This document shows, piece by piece, positions 11,809 through 22,737 of a stretch of 64,000 nucleotides of DNA. The position numbers and the translations under genes are program-made. Numbering within the stretch: the stretch's first letter is position 1; every line of letters begins with the position of its first letter. The notes beneath the pieces are model-generated. The model was not told the DNA's origin. It did no database searches and saw only the letters and a program-made list of their open reading frames with translations. This DNA comes from Escallonia rubra (taxonomy: Eukaryota; Streptophyta; Magnoliopsida; Escalloniales; Escalloniaceae), in contig JAVXUO010001829.1 in the NCBI GenBank assembly GCA_033065855.1, positions 42,064-106,063 of the forward strand, read 5' to 3'.

Positions 11809-13030
11809 GAGCTGATCCGTTGAGAGCGCGGGCAAAATAAGAGATCTTGCAAACGCGATCTGACCGTCCATCCTGAAAGATGGACGGCTCAGATCGAGTC
11901 TTTTTTAATACTGTCAGTCGTCCGCGACACTATGTCGCGGACGGACTTTTTTACATTTTTGCCCCTCCGCCCGTCCGCTACATTGTATCGTGGACTGTCC
12001 AAATTTTTTTTACGTTTTTTTTAAGTTCGTCTGCTACATAATGTAGCGGACGCTTTCTTGACAAAAATACAGTCTTGTTCCATCCGCTACATTATGTAGC
12101 GGAGGAGTAGGCAGCACTACTTTTTTTTTCTCTTTCTCTGTCCTTTCTCTCGTTGTCCTTCTGACATCTCTCTCTCTCTCTCTCGTTTCTCTCACTGTCC
12201 TTTCTCTTTCTCTCTCTCTCGTTTCTCTCTCCGTCCTTTCTCATTAGAGTTGTTACCTGCGCGAGCCTCTTCCCCGGAATTTGTGTGCGTGTGTGAGGGA
12301 GAAATGAACAAAGGGAGAAGAAGAGCCACTGTCGTGGAGAGAGTCGAGAAGAGGCGAGTCGCCGCGGCGTAACCGGCGGCCGACTAGTGTTTGGCAGTTT
12401 CGGAGGCACTTGGCCAGCACCGGCACAATGGCGAGCTTGTGGCGCTGCTCGTGGGGGTGGTGGAGGACGACGACTTGAGTGCGGGTCGGGATGGGCTCAG
12501 CCGGGATAGAGGAGCACATGCACACGCTCAGTGGCCGATCGCAGCGGCCGCATTTTCGCCTCCCTGTATCGGCAGACAGGTAGCGATGGTCGCCGTCATA
12601 GGCGGCGACGGTGCCGGCGGAGTCGGGGAGATCGAAATGTGGGGTAAATTGTTCTGATTCCATTGTCTCCTGCAGTAGCACTCGTCGGAGAAGACGAAGA
12701 TTTGACTGCCTCGTCACTGCCTGCGGACATCCTTATGCCGGAGGCGGGGACTCCCAGGTCGTGTGATGTGTGTCCTAATGGGTGTGTGTGGGTGGGTGTG
12801 AAGACAGTGGCGGCAGATTGATGGAAAGATAGGTGCTGATAATGATGGTTCAGAATGTGCAACAGAAAAAAAAAATAGTGCTGCCTACTCCTCCGCTACA
12901 TAATGTAGCGGATGGAACAAGACTGTATTTTTGTCAAAAAATCGTCCGCTACATTATGTAGCGGACGAACTTAAAAAAAACGTAAAAAAATATTTGGACA
13001 GTCCGCGATACAATGTAGCGGAGGGGCAAA
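11807..13030. mobile_element. Foldback / Pack-MULE-like element with captured gene fragment
   Basis: The arms 11958-12130 and 12865-13030 are near-perfect inverted copies of about 170 bp. Within them are short perfect or near-perfect palindromes of the form CCGCTACATNATGTAGCGG, at 12028-12052 and 12084-12102 on the left and 12893-12911 and 12943-12967 on the right. A related 25-nt palindrome built on CGCGACACTATGTCGCG lies outside the left arm at 11919-11943. The left end extends to GGGAGCTGATCCG at 11807, which resembles the end of the 286-bp MITE at 3057-3342. The matching right extension is absent, and (AT)n tracts on both sides hide any target duplication. The interior carries a DTW-gene fragment. 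Confidence 0.75.
12256..12663 (-). pseudogene. Captured fragment of a DTW-domain (tRNA acp3U transferase-like) gene
   Basis: Read from the ATG at 12663, the frame carries the N-terminal part of a DTW-domain protein. A Cys cluster of the form CxxC (38, 41) and CxC (48, 50) is followed by an IPTRT segment and the block HHPHEQRHKL (68-77). The VLAKCL and LVGRRLRRG stretches are also typical of plant members. DTW proteins such as the bacterial TapT and human DTWD enzymes add an aminocarboxypropyl group to tRNA uridine. The DTW signature and the rest of the domain are missing. The frame runs on to a stop near 12253, with a GT donor-like site at about 12257, so this looks like exon 1 plus leader. 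Flanking inverted arms imply capture by a transposon. It is unlikely to make an active enzyme. Confidence 0.72.
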
Positions 13031-13328
13031 TATATATATACTACCTATAAAAGTATGAATCTTGTAAATTATTTTATTATATTTTTGTACTTCGTTAATC
13101 ACTCCAATAACAATCATACGCTTTCATAAATACTACTCAATTATTATCCTACACTTTCATAAATACTATTATTAATTACTAATTTTGTAATCATTTTTGG
13201 TTTTACCCTCCATTAATTATTTCAATGACAACTCTACCTTTCGCTAATTAGTTTTTTTTAATGCGTTTAAGAAACATTAGGTCATAAATTTAATCTAAAC
13301 TTACATGTGTGGTTGCGAAAAATATATT

Positions 13329-13385
<57 letters not shown>

Positions 13386-14263
13386 TTACTACCTATAAAA
13401 AGTATGAATGTTGTAAATCATTTTTAGACAATTATGTCTTCCGTTAATTACGTCAATTACATTCTTACCTTTATTTTATTACTCCCTTTTAAATTTTGAT
13501 GAAATTAAAAGAACATTGGGTAATGAATCTATTCTATACATTGGAAAATGAAAAGTGTGATGAGAAAGAAAAATAGAAGAAAGACATTATTTTATTATTA
13601 TCTTTTTAATTTTGTTAAAATGAAATAAACATTAGATATTGAACTAGTTAATGAGAATTGTGATTTTTTTCTCTTGCATTTTTAGGTTAGCAAATAATTA
13701 ACCAATTGAAAAACTGAAAAACAAACAAAAAATAAAGAAATTGAAGTACGTGAAAAATTAATTAAGAAACAAAAAATTGTTAGAAAAACAAAAACAGAAA
13801 AAAATGAAAAAGGGTTAAATATGCATTAAAAAACAAGGCTTAAATATAGTGTCAATTTGAACTAAAAATATGTTCGGTTATTGCAGTTGAAGACCGGGTG
13901 TTTTGCATTTCTTATTGATGAAATACAAAGCACCTGATCTTGAAAATTACAAATCTTAACCATAAACCAATTTAACAGATTACAAAAACAAAGACGTAGA
14001 TTCATTCTTTTAATTTCTCCATTTACTTTTATATTCAGCAGTACCATCAAATATTTCTTTAACCTAGAAGCCTACAAACAATATTTTCAAACATTGAACT
14101 GATTATAATTGTAAACATCAAATATATATTTCTTCTAAAACAAGTCACAAAAGAAATAAGAACATAATTGAATTACATTATTTTGATCACAAAAAGGTAA
14201 TAATATCACCTTAAATATTACTCTCAACTATATTCACGTGCAACGCAGGTGCTCTATACTAGT
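13031..14263 (+). mobile_element. Possible non-autonomous Helitron(s)
   Basis: The right end has Helitron 3' features: a short stem-loop (CACGTGC-AACG-CAGGTG near 14235-14251), a few bases, then CTAGT ending at 14263 and followed by T. Two copies of a 5'-like block (TACTACCTATAAAAGTATGAAT) lie about 350 bp apart, near 13037 and 13387. Plant Helitron starts often look like this. They suggest a partial duplication or nested copy. The interior is AT-rich and non-coding. A clean TC start was not found, so the left edge is approximate. Confidence 0.45.
13337..13380. repeat. (TG)22 microsatellite
   Basis: An uninterrupted TG dinucleotide tract lies between the two Helitron-like 5' blocks. Confidence 0.95.
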
Positions 14264-15160
14264 TAATTATAAATTGATGTATGAGTTTCATTTTTACTAG
14301 TATTTAAGGTTTATAAGTGTTGTTAAGTGAGAATTTCATAAACTTAAAAGTCTTTAACAACGATAATAGAGTTTAACGATTAAAAATAAAATTTGAATAT
14401 CAAATTTTTTTTTACGCTTCTCTGACTTTCGATAAAATAATTAACAAACCTAAGTAAGAAAGATTTCACACCACTGAATAGTTTATATGAAAAGGACCAA
14501 GTTGACCACACACAGGCTACAAACGAAATTCTCTTGCTGTAAGCATAGGTCATCTTCTTTACCTGTAAAAAATGATGTACTTCTCAGTCAGTTCCCGCAG
14601 CAAATCAATTATTGTTTGTGAGTAAACCAGGGTTGACAGTAACATTGGCCAGAAGACAAGCATAGATCACATACTTCTATAGCGATGATGGCTACTTTTT
14701 GGGACCTAGAGCAAGCATCTCACGGGCAGGTCAAAACATGCTACGAAACTCATTGACATGCAGTATGAATTACTCCTCCCATCTTACCTTACGATAATTT
14801 ATGACATTTAACTTGCACGCATATTAAAAAATTAGTCATATATTATTTTATATTTCCCGTTATATCTTAAGAGAGAGAGAGAGAGAAAACAAAATAGGTC
14901 AAAAAAGAGAAAATATTGGCGAAAGATTAAATATAGAGAGATAAATAGAATAAGAAAGTGTGAGGTTGATCGACCAGTGGTTGAAGGGTGGGTAAGGAAT
15001 TGTGTGGTGGTGGAAAGGTCGTAAGGAAGGGTGAGAGGGGGTGGGGGGAGGAGGTATGATGGTAGGGGGTAAGGGTTGGGAGGTGGGTGGACGAAAATGC
15101 CAACGGTACACAAGGACCCGTTGATACAAATGTTAATATGCAAACTGTTGATTTATATTC
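14264..15160. other. AT-rich spacer, no gene
   Basis: No coding feature is recognised. A GAGAGA tract lies at about 14870-14886 and GGGTGGG-rich low-complexity sequence at 15020-15090, which produces proline-rich frames on the minus strand. These overlap one another in different frames and are not credible genes. Confidence 0.5.
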
Positions 15161-15167
15161 AAGATAA

Positions 15168-15525
15168 TTGATGAGGGTCAAAGTCCACTCATAATTGTGG
15201 AGATTGGAGTAAAAATTGACAGGGTCAAAGCCACGGCTCACAATCGTTGAGATTGGCGTAAAAATTGGCAAGTTAATTAGGCGGACATGAAAACTTATCA
15301 GAAAAACATTAGTGGTCTAAAAATTAGTGGGTTAATTAGGTTGGCATGAAAACTAATCAGAAAAAAATTAAGCAGGCATGAAAACTTATAAAAAAAATAG
15401 TAGTCTAAAAATTGGCGGGTTAATTAGGCGGGGATGAAAACTTATGAGAAAAAAATTAGCGGGTTAATTAGGCGGACATGAAACTTATGAGAGAAAAATT
15501 AGCGGGCATAAAAATTAGGATGTAC
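15168..15525. repeat. Irregular tandem repeat array (45-66 bp units)
   Basis: A first pair of about 66-bp units shares GGGTCAAAG-CA-TCA-AAT-GTTGAGATTGG. Next comes a series built on TTAATTAGGCGGACATGAAA and AAAAATTAGCGGG at about 15271, 15332, 15421 and 15464, with an additional truncated unit near 15367. Spacing varies (about 43-61 bp), indicating an old, degraded array. It ends about 40 bp before the MULE insertion. Confidence 0.75.
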
Positions 15526-15561
15526 GTAATTAGTATGATAAACACAAATTTGTTCTGAGAA

Positions 15562-15748
15562 GGGTAAATTACACTAAACCCCCTGAGGTTTACACCCGTG
15601 TCTCACAAAGGACCCTAAGGTTCCAATTTCAACAACTAACACCCCAACTTTGCATTTTCGATCCAATTGGACCCAAAATCGATTTTCCGTCTAAAAAATG
15701 GTGGATGTCCATCCACCTTGAGGGGTAATTTTGGCAACACACATTTAT

Positions 15749-15794
<46 letters not shown>

Positions 15795-16797
15795 TGCTGC
15801 TGGGGTTAGAGGAGAAGAAAGGCTGTTGGAGCGAGATGATAGCACAACGGCGGCATGGTGGCTCGTCATTGCAACGATGACGTCGCGGCAGATCCACGGC
15901 GGTAGCTTGCGATGCTACGGCCGTTCGTGCAAAGGCGCGACAAGGGATTCATTCGTGGTGGCATTACAGCGGCAGATCTGTAGCCGCCGGTGGTGCGACA
16001 GTGGTGTATGCCCAGTTTGGTACAGATCCATGGGGCATTACCACGGTGGCTCCACGAGGCATCACGGCGGCGGTGATGTGGGTCCAGATCAGCGGCGGTG
16101 TGGAGATGTAGACGCCGCTGGTGCGACTGTTCACGGTGACAATGGTTTCATGAGGTGCGGCAGCGGGAGAGGCTGCCACTGTTGGCTTGACGAAGGCGTC
16201 GAAATGGTAACGGCAGCGAGGGAGGTGAGGCGATGGACGAGATGCAACGGCTTCGGAGGTCTTGGGCGCAGAGAAAGAGCAGACTGCGATGGGCTTTAGG
16301 GGTTGAGTCACTCGTCGATTCCGGTGGACTCGGTGCTGAGTTGGCACAAGTTCAGTGAGTTGACTCACCGATCAGTTTTGTTTGTTTGTTTGTTGTTGTA
16401 TGGAAATGCCATATCTGCTCAGGCCTAACACGAAGGGCAGTGATGAACGGCAACTCACTGAGTGAGATGTTTCTCACTGATTCGAAGAGAATTGATAACG
16501 GGAAATGGGTTTGCCATTTCTAATCCTTCCAGCGTTGCAATGGCGAGCTCTCATGGCTGCATCCTTGACCGGAGAGCAAACGAGAGAGAGAGAGAGAGAG
16601 AGAGACACCAATAAATGTGTGTTGCCAAAATTACCCCTCAAGGTGGATGGACATCCACCATTTTTTAGACGGAAAATCGATTTTGGGTCCAATTGGATCG
16701 AAAATGCAAAGTTGGGGTGTTAGTTGTTGAAATTGGAACCTTAGGGTCCTTTGTGAGACACGGGTGTAAACCTCAGGGGGTTTAGTGTAATTTACCC
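15562..16797. mobile_element. Non-autonomous Mutator-like element with ~230-bp TIRs
   Basis: The left arm (15562 to about 15795) and right arm (about 16575-16797) are almost perfect inverted copies. A perfect 9-bp duplication, TTCTGAGAA, sits at 15553-15561 and 16798-16806. The ends start GGGTAAATTACAC. Each arm includes a CT/GA dinucleotide run at its inner edge (15753-15790 and 16581-16602). The GC-rich interior (15800-16570) yields frames of up to 210 codons on the plus strand and others on the minus strand. None shows a recognisable domain, but captured host sequence is possible. The near-identity of the arms implies a recent insertion. Confidence 0.93.
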
Positions 16798-16819
16798 TTC
16801 TGAGAACCAGATCTGCTCC

Positions 16820-16820
16820 C

Positions 16821-16847
<27 letters not shown>
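16820..16847. repeat. (CT)n microsatellite
   Basis: A CT dinucleotide run immediately downstream of the MULE target duplication. Confidence 0.9.
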
Positions 16848-16851
<4 letters not shown>

Positions 16852-19680
16852 CACAAACACGACGCAGCCCCTGTCACACCTGCCATCTCCACCGTTGCTC
16901 TTCTCGCTGCCGTCGCTGCCGTCGCTGCTATCGCTGCTGCGCTTCTCTGCCCGCTGCCACTGCTCTCCTCCGGTGCCGCGCTGCACTGCGCCGCTGTCGC
17001 CCCTCTCTCTCTCGCGCGCCGCCACAGGTCAATATTCAATCGCCTTCGAACTGCCGATCTTTTATAGATTTATAAGATATGTGTATGTAGGTGAACGTGC
17101 TTATAAGTGTCGGATTGATTTCGTGCCTTTTTGATCTGTTTAATCGACCGAGAATGTGAATTTGGGGTTTTCTTGTGTGGAATTAATTGAGAAAGAAAGG
17201 AATTAGTTGCGTGTTAGTGGTGAGTAAATCACTCTTAATCAGGTATTGCAATTGAAATAAAAGTATCAATCTTTGTAAATGATATGTACCTATGCCCAAA
17301 GTAACTCAAAATTACTATGTTGTACAATATTTACACGGCATCGCCTTGCCTAGGGAGAAAATCCGGAAAAAAACAAACGAGGCTAGTAGAAAAAAAGAAA
17401 AGAATAGAAAACCTCGATTGATATATGTATAACAATCAAATTGTCATCATAAGGTCCTTCAATTGCACCCAACCATATTGCCAATTCAACGAGGGATCGT
17501 ATTCTGGCAAGTTCTTTTTCAACTGGTATTCTTATAGTGGCCTCAATCTGAAACTTGCAACAGCATAAGGGGTTTAGGCGAATTTCCAGTATGGTATGTG
17601 CTAATATTTATTATAGATGATATGAAACAAGTTCGAACCTTGTCAATGCAACGTTTAGTATCCAAAGCATGGCAGAAATAAGCGAGCTGCTTGTATAGGT
17701 CTGCTTCCATATACTATTACAAGTACATTAGTAAAGCCTAAGCTTCGCTTAGCTGATACCACAATGGCAGTTCAATGCTCTAATAGACATCACAAGTTAA
17801 CTACCGTCATTAAGCCTTTGTAGTATGCTGAAATGAACCAGTCTCCCTGCTTTTTCATCTGGTAGGGCTGTGAATGTTAAAATACCTTGTTTGTATAGAT
17901 ATACATATTATTTAAAGTTTAAGAATAGCTTGTATAATTTTTTGCGCGAGATGATAGACTGGCGTGACAAGAAGAAGAGGATTTAGAATGAGAGACAGGA
18001 ATACTTGGATGGAATCAACTTCTCAAGTAATTAATCGAGATCGTTAGCTAGCTGCCACCTTCAAGATACCAATAGGAGATGTCAGCATGTATTGTGGAAT
18101 GGACACCACGGCTTACACCCCTATTTAATGTTATAAGAAGGTAGATTCAAAAATACTAGTTGTTTTAGCATTAATCTCTAATCACGACTAGTTTCATGTT
18201 TAACTCCGTATTTCGTGTAGCTAGCATTAATTACATTCCTTACTGTACTACCAATATACATGTCAGTACCATTGCCTTTTGTTTGGTTTATGGGCAATGC
18301 ATGTTTCACCTTTTTTCTCCATCTTTTTATGCAAAAGCTCTCTCACATGTGATTCCATTTGCATCTCACAGTAAATGTTGGAGAGTGCTGCTTATTTGGA
18401 AAGATTCCCATGGAATTACTATCTGTTGAAGTCTCCAAACTTGAGTTTAGGAAGAAAGCTGAGATGTTGTCAACCGTGGACATGCAGTCTTGTATCGTGA
18501 AGGTATGCCTGAACGTGGAATTGTTGTTTGCGTCAATGCATCTTAGACGATTCTCAATGAGAAAATGATTGATACAAGAGGCTGTTTAGGAACTGATAGT
18601 TTTGGTGATGCTTTTTCACCAAGTTGTTACACTTATAGTTGGTATTTCTTACCTAGGTATGGCAGGTATCGAAATGGAATATTTAATTTTGACTATTAGT
18701 TTTGAGCCTCCTATAGCTCCGGAGATGTGGTATGCCCCCGTTACGTTCTTGATTTGTCTAAAATATAGAACTTGATCCTTCTAGTCATATTTTAGTTGTG
18801 AATCTAATGTTATTTATCATTATTTTCTTATTCCGGTTTTCCACAGATTAGTTCACAGCCATCATCATTCGTGCAGAGGAGCCTGAAGCAAAAGAAAAAT
18901 ATCTTTACAATTCATACTTGTATAATTATTCGGCAAATTCTTTGATGTATTCTATTTTTCCTATTTATTCATCTGTTTAAAGTCATTTTGCTCATTTTCA
19001 GTATTAGTATACTATCATTTTCCTTGCTCGGAGAGAATTTGAATTGTTCTCATTATCTTATTAATAGTATTGTGTTTGATTTGCTACAGCTGCTTTATGT
19101 TTTCCTTGGCTCCTCCTTGTGCTTGGTCATGGATATGTGCTCTAATTTTTGTTGTTTATGTTCTTGAGAATACATTTGGATCGGTATAGCATCCACCCTT
19201 TTAATTCAAGCTCCTTGTTTTGTACGACTTCGAGTAATATGTGATTGGCGTGTCACATTTTATAGGATGGTTGTGATGGCAAGAAGCAAGAAACAAACCA
19301 TGCGAAGCAAGACGCGTTCCCTTGAGTTGTTCGTGGTTTTCAATTGAGTGTGGTTGACATTAGGATATCTTAAGATATATGAGTAGAGCAAGAAAATGTT
19401 TAAGAATCCTGGTTACGATTTTGATGGTAAACTCTTTATGATGGCTATTGTAATTTAGTGGCTCGATTGATGTCTTTTCTATGTAATAGATGTTTGACGA
19501 TTATAATATTCACATGATTTTATAAAGTTTAGCCGTGCTCCATTGTTTAGTACTACTTACAATTACAACTTATTTTAACATGAATTAGATGCAATAATTA
19601 GTGCCAATAAAAAATGGGTCTTGAAAAAATGAGAAAGAGAACATGTGCCTACAGAAGTGTCGTTGGGATATCCTTATTAT
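16848..19680. other. Unassigned region between MULE and CACTA-like repeat
   Basis: The first 200 bp are GC-rich and rich in CTGCCGTCGCTG repeats, resembling a 5' leader or first exon fragment. The rest is AT-rich with frames below 80 codons (for example 18196-18429) and no recognisable domain. It could be the body of a degraded element that ends at 20146. I cannot support a gene. Confidence 0.4.
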
Positions 19681-19734
19681 AATTATGTTAGACATATATG
19701 CCAACATTGGAAACCGTGGGTACAAACAAAAAAG

Positions 19735-20146
19735 CACTAGAAGTTGTATATATGCCAACGGCATGACCGTGGGAAAAAAGGAAAAATGTCGACGGTATAC
19801 CTGTAGGTAAACGTCTTAAAACCGTAGCTACAAAAGAAGAAAGGCCTACGGTACATCCGTAGGCGAAAGTCTTTAAAAACCATAGGCACAGAGGAGAAAA
19901 GGCTTACGGTATAGCCGTAGGCAAAAGTCTTGAAAACTGTTGGCATAAGAGACTTATGCCAAACTCAGCATATGTATGTCCCTACGAAACGACCGTAGGC
20001 TTATGTCTTTACTTCCGTAGGCATATGTCTATGCCATCGGAAGAAGCACCCACGGTACACTACCGTAGGCATAGCCTATGCCTACGGTACTTTTTACCTA
20101 TGCCAACGCTTTAGTGCCGTAGGCATACACCGTTTCTCTTGTAGTG
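19735..20146. mobile_element. CACTA (En/Spm)-like terminal region with subterminal repeats
   Basis: The right end, read inverted, begins CACTACAAGAGAAACGG, a typical CACTA terminus. The region is dense in CCTACGG/CCGTAGG motifs in both orientations, like CACTA subterminal repeats. On the left a CACTAGAAG string at 19735 could be the other end of a 412-bp element, but the 3-bp flanks (AAG versus GTA) do not match. Similar motifs (AAACCGTGGGTA) extend left to about 19701. Part of the region is a tandem array of about 57 bp per unit (GTCTT anchors at 19813, 19869, 19927). Confidence 0.6.
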
Positions 20147-20149
20147 GTA

Positions 20150-20944
20150 GTAAGGGGAACTAATGTACAAATATAAAGGTAAAATCAATGATACATTACA
20201 CATCGCACATGGTATAATACAAATACTTCAAGGTCCTATAATTTGGGGTGGGGTTGGCGGGACTACGACCCACCATCATCCAAAGGTGGTCCCCTCCTTG
20301 CTATCGACGATCTACATCCCCTTTCACCAACAAAACGAGCACCATACCAGATCTTCTGGTACAACCACCACACTAAATATAGACAACACCTAAAATAAAA
20401 AAACTAATGGAAAATCCTACATGACCACCACCCTTTCCCTCAGAGTTACTAACATCTCAGCTTGACATGCGTTCGACATTTGTCAATGGATAAGAATTTG
20501 GGAAGAGGTTGTTGTGATAGGATATGAGAATCAATTAGGAAAGGAAATGATTTTTGGGACGGTGTTGGTGATGGTTGTTAAGGTCATAAAAAGATTTAGG
20601 TAAGTGATTGTTGAGGAAGCGGACAAAATTTGACAAAAAGAGGCAAAAGGATTATGATGGGCTAACATAATAAACTACAAGGACCACTATGACAAAAAAA
20701 TATGATACATGACTAAACTCAGGCTATAATTATAAGAAACCTAAGAAGCTCCCCACGTATGACACCTTTTACTAGAGGAGTTGTTGAGTTAAGAATTCAA
20801 GACAAGAGGGAGCTTTCTCCGAACCTACAACTTTGACTTCAATATCATCAGCAATTACGAATATGATACCCTGATAACCTAACTCTTTTAGCCAAACAAT
20901 CGTAATTGGATATAAAACAACTCTAAACCTACCTTGTAACTGTC
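20150..20944. other. Unassigned spacer left of the LINE remnant
   Basis: No domain-bearing frame. The sequence carries AAGGTCCTATAATTTGGGG near 20230 and TACAAGGACCACTATGAC near 20677, which are loosely inverse and might be remains of another TIR element. I could not align convincing ends. Confidence 0.35.
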
Positions 20945-22737
20945 GTCATGCCATCGCACACATTCTCCAAATTCCTTACGCTTCTAGACACGATAAGCAT
21001 TTGGATCTGCCTGTCATCACATGGCGTGTTACTCGTGCCACCTTTCAAGCTAACACTGACCTTCCTCAGCTACCTTAGCAACTTTCAAACAACATATTCG
21101 CTGCTTCTTTTGGGGGGGCTAGCAACTGTCATTCATGCTCAACCTTGATTAAATGGCACACTATCTGCCAACCACCAGCGGATGGAGGGCTTGGTGTTAA
21201 AGACTTCCCCATATTGAACCAAGCTTTCCTAATGAAACTCGCCTGGTCTTTATTGCAATTTGTTGATACCCTTTGGGCTCATGTTCTTAAAGCTAAGTAC
21301 TTTCCTCATTCCTCCCCTCTTAACGCGTATGCCAACACCTGTCCTTCTTGGGCATGGCATTGTCTGATTATATTGAAGGGCTCTGACACCTAAGTCAAGG
21401 TCTTCGATGGAAAATTAGGAATGACCATTCAGTACACGTTTGGAATGACGTTTTGGTTGCTGACTACCCCTTCCGCGACCTTGTACCATTGCACCTTCAA
21501 GCCACTCTTCCCGGTATTCATGTTAACTCTCTTATTACCCCCCAACGTGAATGGAACCTACAGCAGATTGAAAACTTCCTTCCCCCTCACATCCTCTCTT
21601 CTATATGTGGCTTACCTCTTTCCTTCTCCCCACGCCATGATCATTAGTTGTGGAAATATACTGAAAATTGGGGTTCACTATTAAATTGGCATAGACTTTC
21701 TTACATTCTTAGCAAGGCAAGCCTTATTGGCCTGGCTACCTTGGCATGGTCTTGGAAAATTGCCCCTACTGCCTAAAATCCAGATCTTCATCTCGCTTCT
21801 ACTCCACGACCGCTTGCCTACCATTGCTACCATTTCTCACCACTATACACTACCTACTGCGCAGTGCTCCTTGTGCTCTGCCGCGATTGACGACTCAGCT
21901 TACTGTTATACCAGTTGCCCTCATTTCCAACCACTCCATGAACCTCTCTCCGTTCTACTCATGTCAACCTATAACCCTGCTACAACTTTTTGACTCCTAA
22001 GTAACCTTTCTGGTCTTTTATACACTAGCCGTCCTTTGTATGATGCTCTCTTTATCATGTCGCATGCTTGGCTCGCACATAACAACACTATTTTCAGCCA
22101 TCAGCTATAAATTGTGGCGCCATTTTTCACTCTGCTAAAATTCATGCCCATGCCTTTCTCATTCTTTTCTCAGCTGCGCGCCCCCTTGCGAAAACCCCCT
22201 GCTCTCTTATGCGCATTGGTTGGGTTCCGCTCCCCTACGTACTTTAAGTTTAATGTCGACGGTGCATCTGTTGGTAACCCGGGCCCAGCTGGTATACGCG
22301 GCATTTTACGTAACCAGGTCCACAACACGCAACGTAGGTAGTTTTCCTATTCACATTGGCTCAGCTAGTAATGTTATAGCATAACTGTCAGCCATTCAGC
22401 GTGCGCTCAACATTATCCACGATTTTCACATACCTATGTTATTATCTAATCTAATTCACTTGTTCCTTTGAATTGTCACCTCAGGTCCACAGCTAGCAAC
22501 CAATGGCACCTCCCCCTGCTCCACGACTGCCTTACTCTGCTCTACCAGCGTCCGACTGTATAGCTACCTTTTTTTACTGCGAGGCTAATCTTGTAGTGGA
22601 TTCGTTAGTTAAAGCTGTCAGTCTCGATACTTTTGTATCTACTACTTTTGTCCACCCTCCAAATGACACCACTCCACTTTTGCTTTTTGATATGTACGGT
22701 AGAGTTTTAGCCCAACGGCTCCCTGTAATACAACTTT
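20945..22737 (+). pseudogene. Degenerate LINE (non-LTR retrotransposon) ORF2 C-terminal part with RNase H remnant
   Basis: In broken plus-strand frames the sequence encodes the tail of a plant LINE polyprotein. An IKWHTICQPPADGGLGVKDF segment with LNQAFLMKLAW and LKAKYF (21145-21310) follows the reverse transcriptase core. A zinc-binding RVT region, with QCSLCSAAIDDSAYCYTSCPHF at about 21858-21925, comes next. An RNase H start reads FKFNVDGASVGNPGPAGI (about 22242-22295), and the RNase H tail reads CEANLVVDSLVKAVS (about 22579-22623). Frameshifts and stops interrupt it throughout, and the 5' part including the catalytic reverse transcriptase core is absent. A MULE lies against its 3' side. 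Confidence 0.85.

Noticed and set aside
15160-15530. CRISPR-like regular repeat
   Set aside because: Units are irregular in spacing and the spacers are themselves repetitive. The genome is clearly a plant's.
15667-16368. 210-codon plus-strand and 134-codon minus-strand frames
   Set aside because: Both overlap inside a non-autonomous MULE and start in or near its inverted repeat. No recognisable domain; kept only as possible captured sequence.
16895-17134. Possible first exon of a host gene
   Set aside because: GC-rich CTGCCG repeats resemble a leader, but no downstream exon or domain could be joined.
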